Positions 25,504 to 34,898 of a DNA stretch of 64,000 nt are shown here, piece after piece. The position numbers were made by a program, and so were the translations under genes. The notes below the pieces were generated by a model. That model made no database searches and was not told the DNA's origin. It worked only from the letters and a program-made list of their open reading frames with translations. Source of the stretch: Candidatus Enterococcus huntleyi (GTDB lineage: Bacteria > Bacillota > Bacilli > Lactobacillales > Enterococcaceae); assembly GCF_009933175.1 (NCBI RefSeq), contig NZ_MAEJ01000001.1:84238-148237 (forward strand). Direction: 5' to 3'. How positions within the stretch are numbered: position 1 is the stretch's first letter; every line of letters begins with the position of its first letter.

Positions 25504-27018
25504 CTAAAGCGTCACACCATTTTTAAAAATAGCAATTTCGCGCACATCATTGGATTCATTACGAGTTTGTTGCCCGCTCGCAACGGCGATAATTGATTGA
25601 ATGAAGTCTTCCAACACGACTTCCATTGGTTCATTCAATAAGCGACCGGCATTGAAGTCCATCCAGTGGCCTTTTTTATCAAATATTTGGGTATTAGTTG
25701 CTACTTTCATAGTAGGTACATAGGCACCAAATGGCGTTCCACGACCGGTGGTAAATAGAACAAGTTGGCAATCTGCTGATGCAAGAGCGGAAGCAGCTAC
25801 TAAGTCATTGCCTGGTCCTTCAAGCAAACTAAGACCTTTTTCTTTAACCTTATCACCATAATGTAAAACATCTACGACTGCGGATGTTCCAGATTTTTGT
25901 GTACAACCGAGAGATTTATCTTCCAGTGTTGTAATCCCACCATCTTTATTTCCAGGAGAAGGGTTTTCATAGACTGGTTCGCCGAATGAAAGGAAATATT
26001 CCTTAAAGTCATTGATTAAATGAACAATGTCTTCAAAGACCTGTTCATCTTTTGCTCTAGCCATTAAAACTTGTTCTGCACCAAACATTTCTGGTACTTC
26101 TGTGAGTACAGAACTGCCTCCTTGGGCGATCAGAAAATCAGAAAATGCGCCTAATAGTGGGTTGGCTGTTATACCAGAGAAGCCATCAGAGCCGCCGCAT
26201 TTTAGTCCAATAGTCAGTTCACTTAAGGGAATAGGTTCTCGACTATCTTCTTGAGCCGTAAGATATAGTTCTTCCAGGAGTTGTACACCTGCTTCCACTT
26301 CGTCATCTACTTCTTGTGCTACGAGGAATTTGATTCGTGAAGAATCGTATTCACCTAGACTTTGTTTAAATTCTTTGACGGTATTATTCTCGCAGCCAAG
26401 GCCAAAGACTAACACACCACCTGCATTTGGATGTTGAACAGCATCAATTAAAACTTTTTGCGTATTCTTATGATCTTTTCCAAGCTGAGAGCAACCATAA
26501 GGATGTTTAAGAATAGTCACATTATCGAATGTTCCTAAATCAGGGTGATTATTTTTAAATTTTTGAATCATTAGTTCAGCCATTCCATTAATACAGCCAA
26601 CAGTCGGAACGATTAATAAATCATTTCTGATACCTACTTTATTATTTGCGCGACGATAGCCATCGAACGTTAACGCACGCTTTTCATAATTAACCGGGCG
26701 TAAATCTGGTTGGTAAGTATAACTGAGTTCACCGGATAAATTTGTTTTTATATTGTGTGTATGAATCCAATCCCCCATCTTAATATCCTCAAGTGCATGA
26801 CCAATTGGATAACCATATTTTATAATATTGTCCCCTTTTTTAAGGGAGCATAAGGCTATCTTGTGTCCTTGAGGAATATCCATATTAGCTGTTATTGATT
26901 GAGGAGTTTGAAAAACAGTTCCTGCAGTAATCGGATGTAGTGCTACAGCAACGTTATCTTCGCTGTTTAATTTCAATAAATCGGATGCTTTTGTTGTACG
27001 GTCCATAGTCGTTTCCAT
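25504..27018 (-). CDS. uxaA: altronate dehydratase
   Basis: A 504-aa UxaA that converts D-altronate to 2-keto-3-deoxygluconate. The N-terminal SAF domain (about 1-90; NVAVALHPITAGTVF, GHKIALCSLKKGDNIIKYGYPIG) is followed by the main domain with VPTVGCINGMAELM, HPYGCSQLGKDHKNT, GLGCENNTV, GLKCGGSDGFSGITANP, supplying the conserved Cys and His of the metal site. Start ATG 27018 is preferred because AAGGAG lies 6 bases before it; an earlier in-frame ATG at 27033 overlaps that site. The ketodeoxygluconate kinase and aldolase needed next are not in this window. Confidence 0.95.
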   Translation of the reverse strand: METTMDRTTKASDLLKLNSEDNVAVALHPITAGTVFQTPQSITANMDIPQGHKIALCSLKKGDNIIKYGYPIGHALEDIKMGDWIHTHNIKTNLSGELSYTYQPDLRPVNYEKRALTFDGYRRANNKVGIRNDLLIVPTVGCINGMAELMIQKFKNNHPDLGTFDNVTILKHPYGCSQLGKDHKNTQKVLIDAVQHPNAGGVLVFGLGCENNTVKEFKQSLGEYDSSRIKFLVAQEVDDEVEAGVQLLEELYLTAQEDSREPIPLSELTIGLKCGGSDGFSGITANPLLGAFSDFLIAQGGSSVLTEVPEMFGAEQVLMARAKDEQVFEDIVHLINDFKEYFLSFGEPVYENPSPGNKDGGITTLEDKSLGCTQKSGTSAVVDVLHYGDKVKEKGLSLLEGPGNDLVAASALASADCQLVLFTTGRGTPFGAYVPTMKVATNTQIFDKKGHWMDFNAGRLLNEPMEVVLEDFIQSIIAVASGQQTRNESNDVREIAIFKNGVTL

Positions 27019-27090
27019 AGTGTGCTCCTTCATAGTTAGTTGTTTGGGTATTCTACTTACTAGTTGTTGTAAGCTTACTGAAGTTCTTTA

Positions 27091-28491
27091 TTAGTCAAGT
27101 TGTTGAATGAAAGCTCGTGCGCCATCACTTTCGATAGCTGCTACAGCGTGACTGACTGTATCCGCTAGTCCGCAAGCTACAAGGTCTGCTCCCCAAAGAC
27201 TTTCTTTTGAAAGGAGGAAGGTGACCGCTTCACTTGAACTCATCTCTTTGCTTTCTTCAAAAATACTAATAACTTGGGCATCATCTTGAATAGTAAATTG
27301 ATTTGAACGATAGAGAACAATCAAGCCTGCTAATGAAGCAATTATGCGTTTCGGAAGCTTATTTTCTTCTAATGAGTGTAAAAGAATAGGCAAGAGACGC
27401 GCTTTAAATTTAGAAATACTGTTTAATGCAATAGAAGTGAGCTCGTGTCGAACGAAAGGGTTTTTAAAACGTTCTTTAATTTGTTCAGCATATTCAATGA
27501 GTTCTGATTGCGGCAAGTTCAGCATAGGAATAAGTTCTTCTGTAAATAACTCATCGATGAATCCTGAGAAGTCCGGATCAGCCATTATTTCTTCGACGGT
27601 CTCAACACCTGCTAAGAGTCCTAGGGGTACCATTGCTGTATGAGGTCCATTTAGCAAATGAACTTTCCGTTCTCTATAAGGCGTCATATCATCGGTTATG
27701 ATGACATTTAAGCCGGCTTCAACCAGTGGGAATTTTTCTGCTATTTCTTGTGGTCCTTCAATTACCCAAAGCATAAAAGGTTCTGCTTTAACCATCAGTT
27801 GGTCAATATACCCATGACGTTCATTCAATTCGTCAGCTTTTTGTCTAGGGTATCCTGGGACAATCCGATCGACTAAACTACAGCAAAAAGTATTCCGTTC
27901 CTCTAACCAAGTCTTAAAGGCATCGTCCAATTGCCAAGCTGTGCTATAACGTAAGATTAATTCTTTTAATTTATCTCCATTACGATCAATTAATTCGCAA
28001 GGAATAATAATGAAACCAGGCTTATTCAGTTGGAAACGGCGATAGAGTAGAGCAGTCAGTTTAGCCGGAAAGCTTTTCGGTGGGGTCATATCTAAGGCAT
28101 CTTCTTCCACATAAGATATACCAGCTTCAGTAGTATTTGATAAAATGATTTCTAAGTGATCGTCTTCTGCTAAATCTAAAAATGCTTGGAAATCATCGTA
28201 AGGGTTAATTACTCGATTGATAGCGGTAATAATTTCGGAGCTGTTAATTGTTTGACCATCTAGGATTCCTTCAAGCAGCACGGTATATAAATTATCTTGC
28301 TCAGCAAGCATTTCACCTAATCCTTGTTGAATGGGTTGAACAACAACCGCGCTGCCTTCAAATAATTGCTGTTGATTCATTTGCTGTAATTGCCAGTCAA
28401 CAAAGCCGCGCATAAAGTTTCCTTCGCCGAATTGAATTACTTTTTCTGGATACTGTTGAAAAGGATGCATTTGTTTTGATAATTTTTCCAT
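27091..28491 (-). CDS. uxaB: tagaturonate reductase (altronate oxidoreductase)
   Basis: A 466-aa polyol dehydrogenase of the mannitol dehydrogenase superfamily. NAD site: VIQFGEGNFMRGFVDWQ; also EIILSNTTEAGISY, the substrate region LVDRIVPGYPR, and HLLNGPHTAMVPLG with the catalytic Lys/Asn/His neighbourhood. It reduces D-tagaturonate to D-altronate. ATG 28491 follows AGGAGGA closely; an earlier ATG at 28512 lies within the operator. An 18-bp operator-like sequence precedes the gene at 28506-28523, so this is probably where the repressed uxaBAC transcript begins. Confidence 0.93.
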   Translation of the reverse strand: MEKLSKQMHPFQQYPEKVIQFGEGNFMRGFVDWQLQQMNQQQLFEGSAVVVQPIQQGLGEMLAEQDNLYTVLLEGILDGQTINSSEIITAINRVINPYDDFQAFLDLAEDDHLEIILSNTTEAGISYVEEDALDMTPPKSFPAKLTALLYRRFQLNKPGFIIIPCELIDRNGDKLKELILRYSTAWQLDDAFKTWLEERNTFCCSLVDRIVPGYPRQKADELNERHGYIDQLMVKAEPFMLWVIEGPQEIAEKFPLVEAGLNVIITDDMTPYRERKVHLLNGPHTAMVPLGLLAGVETVEEIMADPDFSGFIDELFTEELIPMLNLPQSELIEYAEQIKERFKNPFVRHELTSIALNSISKFKARLLPILLHSLEENKLPKRIIASLAGLIVLYRSNQFTIQDDAQVISIFEESKEMSSSEAVTFLLSKESLWGADLVACGLADTVSHAVAAIESDGARAFIQQLD

Positions 28492-28505
28492 GGGTTCCTC
28501 CTGCG

Positions 28506-28523
28506 AATGCACACGTTAACATT
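28506..28523. promoter_or_regulatory. operator-like site before uxaB
   Basis: AATGCACACGTTAACATT. The exact reverse complement occurs before the enolase-superfamily gene at 44901-44918, and a 15/18 match lies at 29621-29638. It is a candidate site for the adjacent LacI-family regulator; it also resembles a cre site (TGTTAACGTGTGCA), so CcpA is an alternative. Confidence 0.7.
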
Positions 28524-28559
28524 CTGTTTTATTTTTTTCCCCTCCCGTATTGGAAGGGG

Positions 28560-29549
28560 TTAGTTGACTGTTTGACGAATTTCTAAGGATGTATCAACCA
28601 AGAATTGTAATTGGCTGACTGTTTGTTGCTGGATAATTTTTAATAGTTCAATTGTTCCAATCTGACTAATCTGCATGATTGGTTTATGTACAGTAGTCAA
28701 AGGTGGACTAGTATATTTAACGAAGGGAATATCATCGAAACCAATGATGCTAATGTCACCAGGAATAGATAAGCCTTTCGCATGGCAAGCTTTCATAGCA
28801 CCAACTGCCATATCATCATTCGAACAAAAAATTAATTCTGGTCGCTCAGAAAGACTAAGTAATTTTTCGCAAGCCAATTGTCCACTTTCGATACTGTAAT
28901 CACCTTGAACGATAAACTCATTATTGAGTGGGATATCATGTTGCTTTAAGCTGTCGAGGTAGCCTTTCTTTCTCTCAAAGGTTGAACGAAAGCCAACTTT
29001 TCCTTCGATGAAAGCAATTTTACGATAGCCTTTTGTTAAAGAAAAGTCAATAGCTGATTTTACGCCTTGACGATCATTACTGGTAACATTTAATATATTT
29101 TTTTCATCTAATTGTCGATTGAGAACAGCAAAAGGAATCTCTTCAGAAAGTAGATGATGGATAAAGTGATCATCTTCATCACTTTGACTCATTAGGATGA
29201 CACCGTCATAACGTTTATTGGTTTCTAAACTGTAATCAGTAAGAGAGTCAAGCCCTTGAACGGTTAAACTATATTCTTTTGGTAATACGGAATGAATTCC
29301 CTTGATGACTTCTACCAAAAAGCTGTCACTTGTTCCGTCTTGAATACTAGAAAAGAAGAGCCCAATGATATATGACTTTTGATTGACGAGGCGTTTAGCA
29401 CTCATATTAGGCGTATAGTTCAGCTCTTTCGCAATTTTTTTGATTTTATCTTTGGTTTCAGAGCGAATTAAAGGACTATCATTCAGTGATCTAGACACGG
29501 TTGTATGTGAAACACCGGCTATTTTTGCAATATCTTTAATTGTCACCAT
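28560..29549 (-). CDS. LacI-family repressor, probable regulator of galacturonate use
   Basis: A 329-aa LacI/GalR regulator. The DNA-binding head is MVTIKDIAKIAGVSHTTVSRSLN (residues 1-23), followed by the hinge SAKRLVNQ and a periplasmic-binding-protein-like effector domain (GVILMSQSDEDDHFI, FCSNDDMAVGAMKA, SIIGFDDIPFVKYTSPPLTTVHKP). It lies upstream of uxaB in the same direction and divergent from the AraC-type regulator. Operator-like sites flank it on both sides, which suggests autoregulation. The effector may be a uronate or ketodeoxygluconate, by analogy with KdgR and ExuR of Bacillus. Confidence 0.88.
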   Translation of the reverse strand: MVTIKDIAKIAGVSHTTVSRSLNDSPLIRSETKDKIKKIAKELNYTPNMSAKRLVNQKSYIIGLFFSSIQDGTSDSFLVEVIKGIHSVLPKEYSLTVQGLDSLTDYSLETNKRYDGVILMSQSDEDDHFIHHLLSEEIPFAVLNRQLDEKNILNVTSNDRQGVKSAIDFSLTKGYRKIAFIEGKVGFRSTFERKKGYLDSLKQHDIPLNNEFIVQGDYSIESGQLACEKLLSLSERPELIFCSNDDMAVGAMKACHAKGLSIPGDISIIGFDDIPFVKYTSPPLTTVHKPIMQISQIGTIELLKIIQQQTVSQLQFLVDTSLEIRQTVN

Positions 29550-29620
29550 TAAAAAATAACTCCTCCTTTTCTATACAGCTAGAGCATATCTTGAAACGAG
29601 ATAAATGTCAATAGGTCAAT

Positions 29621-29638
29621 GATGCACACGTGAAAATT
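29621..29638. promoter_or_regulatory. imperfect operator-like site between lacI-type and araC-type regulator genes
   Basis: GATGCACACGTGAAAATT matches the uxaB operator at 15 of 18 positions and lies in the divergent promoter region of both regulators. Confidence 0.5.
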
Positions 29639-29708
29639 ACCATTGGTTTTTTTAGTTAATTATGTTATCCTTTATTTGTTGTTGTAGGAAAGGAAGAAAA
29701 AGAAAAAA

Positions 29709-31901
29709 ATGAAAAAGAGTTCGGTTTTTTATAAAATTTTTCTACCCGTGTTTTTATTAGGAACGTGTTTAGTCATTGGTTTTAGTTTATATATCTATCA
29801 GAATATGTATACGTCAATTGAAAATGATTTTTTGTCAGATAAAATGAGTTTTTTAAGACAATTACGCACTAATTTTGAAAGAAAAATTAGAACAATCGAG
29901 TATTCTTTCTCTACATATGGTTCAACTCGGAGTTTTTCGGAAACGTTTACAAAAGAGCTGGATGCGCAAGATTATATCGAGTATTCAGAGATTCGCAAAG
30001 AACTTAATTTTATTGAAATGATGGCGATGGATCAGAATTCATTTGATTTGATTAGTCTAAAAGGGGGCTGGGGGGTAATAAATGGTTCATTACACCAGTT
30101 GTCTACTTCTGAAGTACAAGAGTTGAATAATCAATTTATGGATAGTAAAAAAAGTCTTTTTTGGCAGAAAGAAAATAATGGTATTCAAATGATCATTACG
30201 TTACCCATGTTTGAAGATGATAAATATGCAATGGGTAAAGCAATGATTACTGATTATAGTATTGACCAAATTATTAAAAATGATAGTGAAGACTTGATCA
30301 AGATATATAATGATGAAGAATTATTGTACAGTAACCAATCAAAAAGCCAAGAATATCAATTAAATAGTTATAGTGATGAGCTAGACTTCAATAATCCTAA
30401 AGTAGTTAAGAAGGATGGCAAAACATTTATTTTATTGAAATCTGACTATAATAATTGGGTATATAGCATGCAGTTAAGCTTAAATTCAGTAGCAAGTACA
30501 ACTAGTAAGCTTAGGAAAGGCTTATTTGCCGTTTCTTTGGCGTTGATTTTCTTGATTGGAACGATATCCTATCTATTTTCGGAACGATTTGCGAAACCTA
30601 TTAGACAAATTCAGGAAAGATTAGATTTAAAACCACATCGATTTAAGGATAAAGAATTAGATTTGGTTGCCAATTCTATCACAAAAATATTAGGTGAAAA
30701 TCAATCATTGAGCGCAAATTTAATGACTCAAAAGCCACAATTGGAAACGCTTTTTATTCTGAGCCTTTTTCGAAATCGTGTTGAAAAAAGAGAATTAGAA
30801 CAACGTCTAGCGCAGTTTGGTTATCCTAGCCATCAGCGGTATTATACGGCGGCCATTCAAATTGATTCGCTAGATAAGGATCGACATGGTGGTGAAAAAG
30901 ATTTGCTACTAATGGCGATTAATAATATCGTTACGGAGATTGTTCCAGAAGCGAATCGAATGATTCCTATCGTTTTAAATGATGAGATGCAAGCAACAAT
31001 CTTCCGTATGGATAAAGATGATCCTGAAGCTAGCCGAAAAATAATGCGTTATTGTCAAGAGATTCAAAGTGCTGTAAATGAGTATCTACATCTATCAATT
31101 AGTATTGGGATAAGTAAAAAATTCTTTATTTTGACACAAAGTAAACAATCAGTTGATTTAGCTAAAGAGGCTCTACATTATCGTGTGAATACAGGTCCAG
31201 GCTCGATTATTTTCTATAATGAAATCGCACCATCAGGTAATGAAAAAGAGTTAGTTAAGTATCCGATACAGCTACAGAACCAATTGTTCGAGGCTATTCG
31301 CTCAGGAGAAGACGTGGAGTTGATTTTGGATGAGTTGGTCAATAAGTTGTTTTCAAGCAATAAAAATCCATTGAATTTAGAAGTGGCACTGATGCGTTTA
31401 ATTAATGAATTAGTTCAATTAGGACAAATGTTAGGTGTTGGCTCAAATATTTTTGAAAATATCAAACAGATTTATTTAAATGCTTTAACTAGATATCAAC
31501 CAAAAGAATTAAAAGCAATTTTATTGGAACAATTGATTCTACCGATTATGAAACATACACAGGAACGGACAGAGATAGAGTTTAAGACACTTTCTGATAA
31601 AATCATGCATATTATTCAGACGGAATACGATAAAGATTTATCACTAGACTGTATCGCAGATCGTTTGCATTATAATCCTAATTATTTGAGTAGTGTATTC
31701 AAAAAAGAATCAGGTGAAAACTTTGGTGATTATGTTCAAAATTATCGACTGGATGTTGCAAAACAGTGGTTACGAGAAACAGAGTTACCGATAAAAGAAA
31801 TTGCCGAACGGTTGCAGTATCGTAATCCCCAAAATTTTATCCGCTTCTTTAAAAAGAAAGAACAAAAGACTCCAGGCGAGTATCGAAAAGCTTATCGCTA
31901 A
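29709..31901 (+). CDS. membrane-bound AraC-family regulator, YesS-like
   Basis: A 730-aa one-component sensor. It has an N-terminal membrane segment (about 8-30), an extracellular sensing region of about 240 residues, a second membrane segment (about 272-292, LFAVSLALIFLIGTISYLF), a cytoplasmic linker, and a C-terminal AraC double helix-turn-helix (about 635-730; LDCIADRLHYNPNYLSSVFK, IKEIAERLQYRNPQNFIRFFKK). The architecture matches YesS of Bacillus subtilis, which activates rhamnogalacturonan transport and hydrolysis genes. Placed between the repressor and the ABC importer, it probably senses extracellular pectic oligosaccharides and activates the importer and hydrolase genes. Confidence 0.87.
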   Translation: MKKSSVFYKIFLPVFLLGTCLVIGFSLYIYQNMYTSIENDFLSDKMSFLRQLRTNFERKIRTIEYSFSTYGSTRSFSETFTKELDAQDYIEYSEIRKELNFIEMMAMDQNSFDLISLKGGWGVINGSLHQLSTSEVQELNNQFMDSKKSLFWQKENNGIQMIITLPMFEDDKYAMGKAMITDYSIDQIIKNDSEDLIKIYNDEELLYSNQSKSQEYQLNSYSDELDFNNPKVVKKDGKTFILLKSDYNNWVYSMQLSLNSVASTTSKLRKGLFAVSLALIFLIGTISYLFSERFAKPIRQIQERLDLKPHRFKDKELDLVANSITKILGENQSLSANLMTQKPQLETLFILSLFRNRVEKRELEQRLAQFGYPSHQRYYTAAIQIDSLDKDRHGGEKDLLLMAINNIVTEIVPEANRMIPIVLNDEMQATIFRMDKDDPEASRKIMRYCQEIQSAVNEYLHLSISIGISKKFFILTQSKQSVDLAKEALHYRVNTGPGSIIFYNEIAPSGNEKELVKYPIQLQNQLFEAIRSGEDVELILDELVNKLFSSNKNPLNLEVALMRLINELVQLGQMLGVGSNIFENIKQIYLNALTRYQPKELKAILLEQLILPIMKHTQERTEIEFKTLSDKIMHIIQTEYDKDLSLDCIADRLHYNPNYLSSVFKKESGENFGDYVQNYRLDVAKQWLRETELPIKEIAERLQYRNPQNFIRFFKKKEQKTPGEYRKAYR

Positions 31902-31961
31902 TATTGAAAAAGATCAGTGTAAATAAACTGGATCCGCTGAAATTCTGAATTATGAAGACAA

Positions 31962-32009
31962 TAAAAAAAGTGATTCAAAACAAGTATCTTGTTTCGAATC
32001 ACTTTTTTA
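31962..32009. terminator. bidirectional terminator between the AraC-type gene and the permease
   Basis: AAAAAAAGTGATTCAAAACA and GTTTCGAATCACTTTTTT pair with poly-A and poly-T ends suitable for both convergent genes. Confidence 0.88.
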
Positions 32010-32025
32010 TCTGTAATCAGATAGC

Positions 32026-32901
32026 TTAACCTTTGACCGAGCCCATCAACGCGCCCTTTACAAAGTATTTCTGTACAAAAGGATAAGCGATAAGCATAGG
32101 AACCGTAGCTACAACGATAACCGCCATTTTGATTGTTTGTGCAGGAGGTAAGATATCGACTGAACTACTCTCTGCTTGCATCCCGCTTGAAACAATCACG
32201 ATTTGGCGAAGTAATATTTGAATAGGCCATTTTGTAGAATCATTAATATAAAGAATTGCGTTCATATAAGTATTCCAATAAGTAACTGCATAGAACAATG
32301 AAATTGTAGCGATAGATGGAAGGGCTAGCGGTAACATTATTTTTACAAAAACACCTAAGTCCGTACAGCCATCCATTTTTGCTGATTCTTCAAGACTATC
32401 AGGTAATGCCTGGAAGAAGTTTCGCATGATGATCATGTTCATAGCGTTGACACAGACCGGTAAAATCATAGACCAATAAGAGTTTACAAGACCTAAAGAT
32501 TTTACAACAAGGAATGTTGGGATCATGCCTCCGCTAAAGAGCATAGAGAAGACGATTAGAAAGTTGAAGAAGTTACGTCCGAACAGATATTTACGAGAAA
32601 GGCCATAAGCCATAAGAGAGGTCACGACCATACTTACTAATGTACCTACTCCTGTGATACCGATGGATACGGCTAGTGCTCGGAAAATTGTTGGCGTGGA
32701 TAAGATGTAGCGATAAGCATCGAGTGAAAATGTAGTCGGGAACAAAACAAATTTCTTAGTAACGACCTCTTGGGTTGATGCAAAGGAAGTAGCAACAACG
32801 TTTAAAAAGGGTAAGACACAAATTAGAGCGACAATTGTTAGTAAAGTGATGTTAAACACATTAAATGCGCGCTCTCCTGATGAAGTTTTTCTTTTTTTCA
32901 T
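32026..32901 (-). CDS. carbohydrate ABC importer permease, LplC/YtcP type
   Basis: A 291-aa inner-membrane permease with six hydrophobic segments. The cytoplasmic EAA loop is ESAKMDGCTDLGVFVKIMLP, which docks the ATPase. FVLFPTTFSLDAYRYIL and the C-terminal YFVKGALMGSVKG are typical of the LplC/YesQ family. Oddly it is encoded on the opposite strand from its presumed partners LplB and the binding protein, with a 308-bp divergent promoter region between them. Together the three make a complete importer except for the ATPase. Confidence 0.9.
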   Translation of the reverse strand: MKKRKTSSGERAFNVFNITLLTIVALICVLPFLNVVATSFASTQEVVTKKFVLFPTTFSLDAYRYILSTPTIFRALAVSIGITGVGTLVSMVVTSLMAYGLSRKYLFGRNFFNFLIVFSMLFSGGMIPTFLVVKSLGLVNSYWSMILPVCVNAMNMIIMRNFFQALPDSLEESAKMDGCTDLGVFVKIMLPLALPSIATISLFYAVTYWNTYMNAILYINDSTKWPIQILLRQIVIVSSGMQAESSSVDILPPAQTIKMAVIVVATVPMLIAYPFVQKYFVKGALMGSVKG

Positions 32902-33209
32902 AAATAAATCCTCCTATTAAATTAATGAATAACAATTTCCTTGGTTCAAATTTATCATGGGGATAGAATTACGTATATAATCATCTAATAATACGCTGGG
33001 TTTCTTTCGAAATAGAAAGTAGTTAATAGAAAAAACAATCAATGCTCATTAGCACTGGTAAGTATCATGTTCTTATTATTAAGCGCTAACATTGTTGATT
33101 TATCAACGTTTCTTTTGGTGTTCAGAAGAAATGATTATATACGTAATACAGTTCTTTTTCTATGATTGGTGTATCAACTGGAAGTCACAAAAAATAAAAG
33201 GAGGCAATT
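32902..33209. promoter_or_regulatory. divergent promoter region of the ABC importer with cre-like site
   Basis: No gene is present. The segment 33077-33092 (TATTAAGCGCTAACAT) matches the cre consensus WTGNNARCGNWWWCAW except for the TG dinucleotide, and its CTAACATT half resembles the uxaB operator. A second candidate half-site, TATCAACGTTTC, follows near 33101. The ribosome binding site of the plus-strand permease (AAAGGAGG) is at its right end. Confidence 0.45.
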
Positions 33210-34184
33210 ATGGAAAATGTAACAAAGCCAGATGTATATGTATTAAATAAGACACCCGAAGAGGAAAAGAAGAGAAAAAAGCAGAAATTAATTGCGGGCA
33301 TTAAAACAAACAAAATCCTCTATTTGATGATTTTGCCAGGGATATTATATTTCGTTATTTTTAAATATGTACCAATGGCCGGATTAGTTATTGCGTTTCA
33401 AGATTATCAGCCATTCTTAGGTATCTCAGGAAGCCCATGGGTAGGCTTGAAACATTTCGTTCGACTGTTTACAGAACCGACATTTCTTATGTTACTGAAA
33501 AATACATTGATATTATTCGCGATGAATATCTTCATCTTCTTCCCACTACCTATTGTTCTGTCACTACTATTAAATGAAGTTAAGAACAAGCATTTTAAAA
33601 ATGGGGTGCAAACATTAATTTATATTCCCCATTTCATGTCTTGGGTAATTATTGTATCAATTACTTATGTATTCTTAAATGTAGACGGTGGAATTATTAA
33701 TGAGCTTTTAGCAGCGCTAGGAAAAGATAAAATTAGTTTCTTAACTTCGACAGAATGGACAAGAATTGTCTACATTGGCCAAGTTATCTGGCGGGAATTA
33801 GGATGGTCGACAATTATTTATCTATCAGCTATTACAGCTGTGGACACCCAGCTTTATGAAGCGGCAGAAATGGATGGTGCAGGTCGCTTACGTAAAACTT
33901 GGCATGTCACTCTACCTGCTATTCGACCAGTCATTATCACGCTACTGATTTTAAAAATAGGAGCAACATTAGATTTAGGCTTTGAGCATATGTTCCTACT
34001 ATTAAATTCTCTAAATAGAAATGTTGCAGAAATTTTTGATACCTACATTTATACTGCTGGATTGAAGAACGGCCAATTGAGTTTTAGTACAGCAATGGGA
34101 ATGTTCAAAGGTGTCGTGGGTCTTGTCATGGTTGTTTTAGCAAATAAACTTGCTAAAAAACTTGGTGAGGACGGTGTCTATTAA
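33210..34184 (+). CDS. carbohydrate ABC importer permease, LplB/YteP type
   Basis: A 324-aa permease with a polar N-terminus (about 35 residues, rich in Lys and Glu) and six membrane segments. MILPGILYFVIFKYVPMAGL and the EAA loop YEAAEMDGAGRLRKTWHVTLP identify the LplB/YesO-P partner class. It is first in the rightward operon with the YesL-like gene and the binding protein. AAAGGAGG precedes the ATG. Confidence 0.9.
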   Translation: MENVTKPDVYVLNKTPEEEKKRKKQKLIAGIKTNKILYLMILPGILYFVIFKYVPMAGLVIAFQDYQPFLGISGSPWVGLKHFVRLFTEPTFLMLLKNTLILFAMNIFIFFPLPIVLSLLLNEVKNKHFKNGVQTLIYIPHFMSWVIIVSITYVFLNVDGGIINELLAALGKDKISFLTSTEWTRIVYIGQVIWRELGWSTIIYLSAITAVDTQLYEAAEMDGAGRLRKTWHVTLPAIRPVIITLLILKIGATLDLGFEHMFLLLNSLNRNVAEIFDTYIYTAGLKNGQLSFSTAMGMFKGVVGLVMVVLANKLAKKLGEDGVY

Positions 34185-34214
34185 AACAAATGTAATAGAA
34201 GGGGTGAGGAAACA

Positions 34215-34898
34215 ATGATTCAGTCAATTGAGAAAGTAAACGCAGTCCTTATTCGATTTTTACAACTCATCTATTTAAACTTTTTGTGGATAGTTGTTAC
34301 GGTTTTAGGATTGGGAATTTTTACCATTGGCCCAGCAACCTATGCGATGAGCTCGATTTTTAGAAGATGGATACGTTCAAAGGATCAGTTTCCTTTAACA
34401 AAAACCTATTTTGCTTATTTTAAAGAAAATTATAAAGAATCAGTTTTTATGAGCTGGATATATATTGTAGCAGGTGGGATTTTAACAGTTGATTTGATGT
34501 ATGTCTCAAATTGGTATCTTCGTGTCCTTCTATTTATAATTTGTTTTTTCTATGTAATCTCACTTATTTATATCTTTCCAATTATGGCACACTACAGTTG
34601 GCAAGGTTATGCGATAAAAATTAAAATGGCTTTCTTATTTGGATTTGCACAGCTGCAATATACAGCCGTGTATATCTTATTTATAGGGATTACTTATTGG
34701 TTTATTGGACAATTTTTACCAGGTATATTCACGTTTGTTGGTAGTAGTTTTTTAATATTTGCAAGTACATGGACAGCGTTACAAGTATTTCGTATATTAG
34801 AAGCAGAATCTATCAAAGACGTCGAACATAAAACAATCATAAAGAGAGCAAAGGAGAAAATTGATGAAAAGAGAAAAATTTTTAAAGTTAGGTCTTAG
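34215..34898 (+). CDS. YesL-family (DUF624) membrane protein
   Basis: A 227-aa protein with about five membrane segments and the family signature near the start (YLNFLWIVVTVLGLGIFTIGPATYAM). DUF624 proteins are found almost always beside ABC importers for plant cell-wall oligosaccharides, as yesL is in Bacillus, but their function is not known. Its last 35 bases overlap the binding-protein gene, and GGGGTGAGG precedes its ATG. Confidence 0.85.
   Translation: MIQSIEKVNAVLIRFLQLIYLNFLWIVVTVLGLGIFTIGPATYAMSSIFRRWIRSKDQFPLTKTYFAYFKENYKESVFMSWIYIVAGGILTVDLMYVSNWYLRVLLFIICFFYVISLIYIFPIMAHYSWQGYAIKIKMAFLFGFAQLQYTAVYILFIGITYWFIGQFLPGIFTFVGSSFLIFASTWTALQVFRILEAESIKDVEHKTIIKRAKEKIDEKRKIFKVRS

Noticed and set aside
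28530-28560. Terminator between the LacI-type gene and uxaB (CCCCTTCC / GGGAGGGG)
   Set aside because: On the coding strand the stem is followed by A residues, not U; it is not a rho-independent terminator in that direction.
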